Assembly: GCA_013151655.1 (NCBI GenBank)
Contig: JAADHX010000080.1
Location: 1-10,350, forward strand
DNA: 10,350 bases
From: Actinomycetota bacterium
GTDB taxonomy: Bacteria; Actinomycetota; Acidimicrobiia; Acidimicrobiales; Poriferisodalaceae
Reading direction: 5' to 3'
Made by a program: the position numbers and the translations under genes. Positions 6,426 to 10,350 of this stretch are shown here, in pieces. Within the stretch, counting starts at the first letter, position 1, and the number at the start of each line of letters is the position of its first letter. Below the pieces are notes generated by a model that was not told where the DNA came from, did not search any database, and worked only from the letters and a program-made list of their open reading frames with translations.

Positions 6426-9400
6426 CTAGATCCGCTGCCGCCTCATCTCGTCCTCCTCGTCGGTTCCCCGCTCTGGGCGGCTGATGTCGATGCCTAGTGA
6501 TTCCTCGGCGCGGAACACGTCCTCGTCGAGACCCTGCATGTCGATTTGATCGCCAGCGTGGCTGATGACCTCGACGTTCAGGCAAAGTGCCTGCATCTCT
6601 TTGATGAGAACCTTGAAGCTCTCAGGGATGCCAGGCTCGGGAATGTTGTCGCCCTTGACGATGGCCTCGTAGACGCGTACACGTCCGAGAACGTCGTCTG
6701 ACTTGATGGTGAGCAACTCCTGCAAGCAGTAAGCCGCGCCGTAAGCCTCGAGGGCCCAAACTTCCATCTCACCGAAGCGCTGCCCACCGAATTGGGCCTT
6801 ACCACCAAGTGGTTGCTGGGTAATCATGGAGTATGGACCAGTAGAACGCGCGTGAATCTTGTCGTCGACCAAGTGGGCAAGCTTCAAGATGTAGGAATAC
6901 CCGACCATCGTAGGTTGGTCGTAGGGATCGCCAGTTCGGCCGTTGAATAGCTGGGTCTTGCCCTCTTCGCTCATCAAACGTTTGCCATCAAGACCATCTG
7001 GGCGAATATTGGCGAGAATCTGTTTGATCGTTGGCGACCCACCAGACAATTCGACTTCATCCCATTTGGCGCCGTCGAATACCGGGGTAGCGATGTGCAC
7101 CGACGGGATACTCTTGGGACGGGTCTTGGCCGATCCAGGTCGAATTGGTTCGTCGCCTACGACCTCGCCGTCGATCTCCCAGCCCCAGCGGGCCGCGTAT
7201 CCGAGATGCGATTCGAGTACCTGGCCAACGTTCATTCGACTAGGCACACCAAGTGGGCTGAGGATGATGTCGACCGGAGTACCGTCGGCGAGGTATGGCA
7301 TGTCCTCAAGCGGCAAGATCCGAGAGATAACACCCTTGTTGCCGTGTCGACCGGCAAGTTTGTCGCCGACCGAAATCTTGCGCTTCTGAGCGACGTAAAC
7401 CCTGACCAGCTGGTTAACGCCAGGCGGCAGTTCGTGCTGATCGTCTCGAGAATAGACCTTGATATCGGTAACAACACCGTTCTCGCCGTGCGGGACTTTG
7501 AGGCTGGTGTCGCGTACTTCGCGGGCCTTTTCGCCAAAGATCGCACGGAGCAAACGTTCTTCTGGGGTTAGCTCGGTTTCGCCCTTGGGCGTGACCTTGC
7601 CGACCATAACGTCGCCAGGTTTCACTTCGGCGCCCACACGGATGATGCCGCGCTCGTCGAGGTCTCCGAGTACCTCTTCGGAGAGATTCGGGATGTCGCG
7701 TGTGATCTCTTCTGGGCCGAGTTTGGTGTCGCGAGCGTCGATCTCGTATTCGTGAATATGAATCGACGTCATAACGTCGTCGCGCACGAGCCGTTCGCTG
7801 AGGATGATGGCGTCCTCGAAGTTGTAGCCCTCCCACACCATGTAGGTGGTCATGAGGTTCTTGCCCAGGGCAAGCTCGCCATGATCGGTAGATGGGCCGT
7901 CGGCCATTACCTGGCCCGTTCGGACACTCTGACCTTGGACGACACGAACCTTTTGGTTGATGCAGGTGTCCTGGTTGGAGCGACGGAACTTCGACAGGCG
8001 GTGACGCTGCTTGCCGAGCTTCTTGTACTCGACCTCGATGTAATCGCCAGAGACCTCGGAAACTGTTCCGTCGTCTGAAGCTAGAACCATGTCGGCGGCA
8101 TCGTGGGCTGCACGTTCTTCGATGCCCGTACCCACAAATGGGGCTTCGGCTCGAACGACCGGAACAGCTTGACGCTGCATGTTTGCCCCCATGAGGGCCC
8201 GGTTCGCGTCGTCGTGCTCGAGGAACGGGATGAGCGCGGTGGCAACAGAAACAATCTGCTTAGGAGCAACGTCCATCAGCTGAACTTCGGCGGGCGGGAC
8301 ATAACCGACCTCGGTGGTGGCAGCGAAGTAAGTGTCGCGCTCCATCTGCAACTTGAGGTCGGACAAGCTCGCGCCCTGCGGGCTACGACGCACGAGAACG
8401 CGGTCGTTGACGAACATGTTGTCGTCGTTCAGAGGCGCGTTGGCCTGGGCGACGACGTATTCCTCTTCTTCGTCGGCCGTCAGGTACACGACCTCATCGG
8501 CCACCTTGCCGTTCTCGACGGTGCGATACGGCGACTCAATGAAACCGAAGTCGTTAACTCTGGCAAACGAAGCCAGTGCACCAATGAGGCCAATGTTCGG
8601 ACCCTCGGGAGTTTCAATGGGACACATCCGGCCGTAGTGGCTGAAGTGCACATCTCGAACTTCGAATCCAGCTCGTTCGCGTGACAGTCCACCTGGGCCT
8701 AGAGCCGACAGGCGACGGCGGTGAGTCAGGCCAGATAGCGGGTTGACCTGGTCCATGAACTGCGACAGCTGCGAAGTGCCGAAGAACTCCTTAATGGCCG
8801 CTACCACTGGACGGATGTTGATAAGCGTCTGCGGTGTGATGGCCTCGACGTCTTGGGTTGTCATGCGTTCGCGCACAACCCGTTCCATACGGCTAAGACC
8901 GATACGAACCTGATTCTGGATGAGCTCGCCAACGCTGCGGATGCGGCGGTTGGCGAAGTGGTCCTGGTCGTCGAGCCGGTAACCGGGCTCGGCGTCAGCC
9001 AGGTGCAACATGTAAGTAACTGCTGCAAGTACCTCAGACCTCGAGAGCACGTTCTGGTCTGGGTCCGGGCGTTCGAGATCGATGTTAAAGATCTCTTCGA
9101 TACGCTCGATTTCTGGGCCGAGTTTGCGGTTCAGCTTGTAGCGGCCAACGCGGCTAAGCGAGTAACGACGCTCCTCGAAGAAGGCGTTGTTGAAGTAGTT
9201 GGACGCAGCCTCAGGGGTAGGTGGTTCGCCTGGGCGAGCTCGCTTGTAAATCTCGATGAGCGACTCTTCTTGAGTCGGCGCAATGTGCTGGTCCTTTTCC
9301 CATTGCCCTTCGAGGAACGAGAAGTGACTGACGAAGGCCTCAAGGAACCCAGGATGGGTTTCCTCGTCGAAGCCAAGGGCCCGCAGCAGGGTGAATAGGC

Positions 9401-10001
9401 TGAGACGGCGCTTACGAGCGACACGACAACCAGCCGTTACGTCCTTGCCGGGCTTGTGCTCGACATCGAACTCGATCCATTCGCCGCGGTACGGGTGAAC
9501 CGTGCCGGTCACAAGCTGATGCTTGGCCATGTTGCGTAGGCGATAACGCTCGCCCGGTTGGAAGATGACACCAGGTGACCGAACCAGCTGCGAAACAACT
9601 ACACGTTCGGTGCCGTTGATTACGAAGGTGCCCTTTTCGGTCATCATCGGGAAGTCGCCCATGAAGACGGTCTGTTCTTTGATCTCGCCTGTTGAAGAGT
9701 TCATGAAACGGGCGCGAACAAATATCGGCGCCGCGTACGTCATGTCGCGTTCTTTGCACTCTTCGACGGAGTACTTCGGCGGGGGCCGAAGATCCTCGTC
9801 GTGAGGATCGAACTCAAGCTCGAGCTTCAGCGAACCGCTGAAGTCGGTGATTGGGCTGATTGAGGCGAAGGTCTCGGCGAGACCGTGATCCAAGAAACGT
9901 TCGAACGACACGCGTTGAACACCTATTAGATCAGGCAACTCCAAAACTTCGGTCAATGACCCGAACGAATAGCGATCCCTTAAAACAGGGCGAGAAGACA
10001 A
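6426..10001 (-). CDS. rpoB: DNA-directed RNA polymerase beta subunit, TTG start
   Basis: Beta forms one jaw of RNA polymerase and the rifampicin pocket beside the active site. From TTG 10001 the protein is 1191 residues, near the actinobacterial norm. Conserved landmarks include NGTERVVVSQL in the lobe region and the rifampicin region at residues 408-434. In that region Asp417, His427 and Ser432 (E. coli 516, 526, 531) are wild type, but Val419 replaces Asn518. CPIETPEGPNIGLI, GYNFEDAI, the Lys881/Lys889 pair of GDKLAGRHGNKG and the C-terminal GGQRFGEMEVWALEAYGAAY are also present. I chose TTG because GGGAG stands five bases upstream and the protein then begins MSSRPVLRDRYSFG, which leads directly into conserved sequence. 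An in-frame GTG at 10052 would add 17 residues but lacks a ribosome-binding site and lies inside a hairpin. The stop is TAG. Expression is probably driven by the promoter at 10278-10306, plus read-through from upstream ribosomal protein genes outside the window. Confidence 0.97.
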   Translation of the reverse strand: MSSRPVLRDRYSFGSLTEVLELPDLIGVQRVSFERFLDHGLAETFASISPITDFSGSLKLELEFDPHDEDLRPPPKYSVEECKERDMTYAAPIFVRARFMNSSTGEIKEQTVFMGDFPMMTEKGTFVINGTERVVVSQLVRSPGVIFQPGERYRLRNMAKHQLVTGTVHPYRGEWIEFDVEHKPGKDVTAGCRVARKRRLSLFTLLRALGFDEETHPGFLEAFVSHFSFLEGQWEKDQHIAPTQEESLIEIYKRARPGEPPTPEAASNYFNNAFFEERRYSLSRVGRYKLNRKLGPEIERIEEIFNIDLERPDPDQNVLSRSEVLAAVTYMLHLADAEPGYRLDDQDHFANRRIRSVGELIQNQVRIGLSRMERVVRERMTTQDVEAITPQTLINIRPVVAAIKEFFGTSQLSQFMDQVNPLSGLTHRRRLSALGPGGLSRERAGFEVRDVHFSHYGRMCPIETPEGPNIGLIGALASFARVNDFGFIESPYRTVENGKVADEVVYLTADEEEEYVVAQANAPLNDDNMFVNDRVLVRRSPQGASLSDLKLQMERDTYFAATTEVGYVPPAEVQLMDVAPKQIVSVATALIPFLEHDDANRALMGANMQRQAVPVVRAEAPFVGTGIEERAAHDAADMVLASDDGTVSEVSGDYIEVEYKKLGKQRHRLSKFRRSNQDTCINQKVRVVQGQSVRTGQVMADGPSTDHGELALGKNLMTTYMVWEGYNFEDAIILSERLVRDDVMTSIHIHEYEIDARDTKLGPEEITRDIPNLSEEVLGDLDERGIIRVGAEVKPGDVMVGKVTPKGETELTPEERLLRAIFGEKAREVRDTSLKVPHGENGVVTDIKVYSRDDQHELPPGVNQLVRVYVAQKRKISVGDKLAGRHGNKGVISRILPLEDMPYLADGTPVDIILSPLGVPSRMNVGQVLESHLGYAARWGWEIDGEVVGDEPIRPGSAKTRPKSIPSVHIATPVFDGAKWDEVELSGGSPTIKQILANIRPDGLDGKRLMSEEGKTQLFNGRTGDPYDQPTMVGYSYILKLAHLVDDKIHARSTGPYSMITQQPLGGKAQFGGQRFGEMEVWALEAYGAAYCLQELLTIKSDDVLGRVRVYEAIVKGDNIPEPGIPESFKVLIKEMQALCLNVEVISHAGDQIDMQGLDEDVFRAEESLGIDISRPERGTDEEDEMRRQRI

Positions 10002-10006
10002 GGGGA

Positions 10007-10011
10007 CTCCC
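10007..10011 (-). promoter_or_regulatory. Ribosome-binding site deciding the rpoB TTG start
   Basis: GGGAG stands five bases upstream of TTG 10001-9999. No ATG or GTG is correctly placed downstream of it, so TTG is the likely initiation codon. The GGG can fold onto the adjacent CCC (GGGAGTCCC), a tiny hairpin that could partly mask the site. Confidence 0.6.
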
Positions 10012-10034
10012 GACGTCAAATGACAGCACTGGCG

Positions 10035-10052
10035 GTGCCCAAGGAGGGGCAC
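10035..10052 (-). promoter_or_regulatory. Leader hairpin with anti-Shine-Dalgarno-like loop
   Basis: On the minus strand GTGCCC (10052-10047) and GGGCAC (10040-10035) form a perfect six-base stem enclosing the loop CTCCTT. Together with the preceding C, the RNA reads CCUCCUU, the same as the 16S rRNA anti-Shine-Dalgarno core. The loop lies about 30 nt upstream of the rpoB ribosome-binding site GGGAG and could pair with it (four Watson-Crick pairs plus one G·U). A role in controlling rpoB translation is inference only. Confidence 0.4.
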
Positions 10053-10116
10053 GCCTGGGCGCGCAGAGGCGCGAAGAAGTCAGAAGACAAAAACACGCAG
10101 GCCACGGCAAAGACGG

Positions 10117-10145
10117 ATGCTATCGGTCGCGCCGCGACTTCACAA
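10117..10145 (-). promoter_or_regulatory. Second candidate rpoB promoter with palindromic spacer
   Basis: TTGTGA (10145-10140) and TAGCAT (10122-10117) are 17 bases apart; each box matches the sigma-70 consensus at four of six positions and the -10 fits TAnnnT. The spacer contains GTCGCGGCGCGAC (10138-10126), an inverted repeat with GTCGC/GCGAC arms. This could be an operator, or could simply form a stem in RNA started further upstream. It is weaker than the promoter at 10278-10306. Confidence 0.35.
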
Positions 10146-10178
10146 GCCAAAGGCTTCACTTGACAAGCAGATGGCTAG

Positions 10179-10198
10179 GACCGCCTACGAAGGCGGCC
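10179..10198 (-). other. Stem-loop in the rpoB leader
   Basis: GGCCGCC (10198-10192) pairs with GGCGGTC (10185-10179) around TTCGTA, giving seven pairs including one G·U. No T-run follows, so it is not an intrinsic terminator. It is the strongest local hairpin in the middle of the leader; its function is unknown. Confidence 0.4.
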
Positions 10199-10277
10199 GG
10201 CGAGATCGCTACCAGAATTGCGCAACGGGACCGAACTACGTCTGCAATCCGAACCCCGATGAGGTTTGTGGCACTGA

Positions 10278-10306
10278 ACGTTAGGAACTGTTTTGTGTTT
10301 GGTCAA
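10278..10306 (-). promoter_or_regulatory. Predicted main promoter of rpoB-rpoC
   Basis: TTGACC (10306-10301, five of six consensus positions) and TAACGT (10283-10278, fitting TAnnnT) have the optimal 17-base spacing, with an A-rich spacer. Transcription would start near 10275-10271. The promoter lies immediately downstream of the perfect hairpin at the window edge. That fits an internal promoter restarting transcription between rplL, expected but not visible, and rpoB. Confidence 0.65.
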
Positions 10307-10318
10307 GCGCCAGGCGCG

Positions 10319-10350
10319 CCAAGGGCGACATCTAGTGATGTCGCCCTTGG
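10319..10350. terminator. Perfect 14-bp hairpin at the window edge
   Basis: CCAAGGGCGACATC (10319-10332) and GATGTCGCCCTTGG (10337-10350) are exact reverse complements around a TAGT loop. On the minus strand it is followed by GGCGCGCC, not by T residues, so in the rpoB direction it would be a non-canonical terminator, a partial attenuator or a double-strand RNA processing site. On the plus strand the sequence that would show a T-run is outside the window. In E. coli an attenuator and an RNase III site lie in the comparable rplL-rpoB gap, which is the basis for this reading. Confidence 0.6.

Larger units (their letters stand above)
10002..10271 (-). other. Long 5' leader of rpoB
   Basis: If transcription starts near 10271, the rpoB mRNA has a leader of about 270 nt without a convincing reading frame. 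Besides the elements listed separately, it holds a small AAGCC-TTT-GGCTT hairpin (10157-10145) and a U-rich stretch around 10092-10065 (GTTTTTGTCTTCTGACTTC), but no clean terminator hairpin before that stretch. I recognise no known riboswitch or ribosomal-protein leader. Confidence 0.4.

Noticed and set aside
5883..6497. Plus-strand frame of 204 codons across the rpoB-rpoC junction
   Set aside because: It is antisense to the beta' N-terminus, the intergenic gap and the beta C-terminus, with no ribosome-binding site or recognisable motif.
8103..8684. Plus-strand frame of 193 codons
   Set aside because: It is a shadow of rpoB; the minus strand encodes conserved beta sequence throughout.
10041..10047. 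AAGGAGG on the plus strand resembling a strong ribosome-binding site
   Set aside because: No start codon with a reading frame follows it on the plus strand; it is the complement of the hairpin loop on the minus strand.
10050..10052. GTG 10052 as the start of rpoB
   Set aside because: It has no Shine-Dalgarno upstream, and the extra 17 residues look like translated leader hairpin rather than beta sequence.
10016..10159. Possible 47-codon leader peptide from GTG 10159 on the minus strand
   Set aside because: It is somewhat hydrophobic, but has no Shine-Dalgarno, is Ala/Cys-rich as expected from GC-rich sequence, and overlaps the leader hairpins; chance is the simpler explanation.

Overview
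This 10.35 kb window carries one long run of core information-processing genes, all on the minus strand. In transcription order (right to left) they are rpoB, rpoC, a small predicted lipoprotein gene, rpsL, rpsG and the 5' part of fusA, which runs off the left edge. Joining the rpoBC genes to the str operon (S12, S7, EF-G) is a classic bacterial arrangement. The protein sequences look actinobacterial: beta' carries the charged coiled-coil insertion after its N-terminal zinc site, and the rifampicin region and S12 resemble the mycobacterial proteins. The moderate GC content and several unusual residues suggest a deep actinobacterial branch. Class Acidimicrobiia is my best guess, but this is inference from memory and was not searched.

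Right end (10002-10350): a non-coding control region upstream of rpoB. It starts with a perfect 14-bp hairpin at the window edge. Next come a good sigma-A-type promoter (TTGACC-17-TAACGT) and a long GC-rich leader of about 270 nt with small stem-loops and a second candidate promoter. The last stem-loop, just upstream of the TTG start of rpoB, exposes an anti-Shine-Dalgarno-like loop. The rplJ-rplL genes usually found upstream are not in the window.

Middle (2484-10001): rpoB (1191 aa) and rpoC (1295 aa) are intact and 54 nt apart. Together they encode the catalytic core of RNA polymerase. The active-site motifs are complete. However, beta' has lost all four cysteines of its second, internal zinc site and has a proline in place of the usual histidine at the N-terminal hinge of the bridge helix.

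Left part (1-2483): a 68-nt gap with a strong stem-loop separates rpoC from a predicted lipoprotein gene of unknown family, which appears to carry a one-base frameshift near its 3' end. Then comes a clear promoter (TTGCCC-17-TACGAT) and a leader with a terminator-like hairpin. rpsL (GTG start) follows, then rpsG one base downstream, a 113-nt spacer, and fusA. The rpsL promoter would let the ribosomal genes be expressed apart from rpoBC.

I see no mobile element, CRISPR array, tRNA or rRNA. The window is essentially a housekeeping locus. Its interest lies in the RNA polymerase residue changes, the lipoprotein gene inserted in the cluster, and the leader structures.
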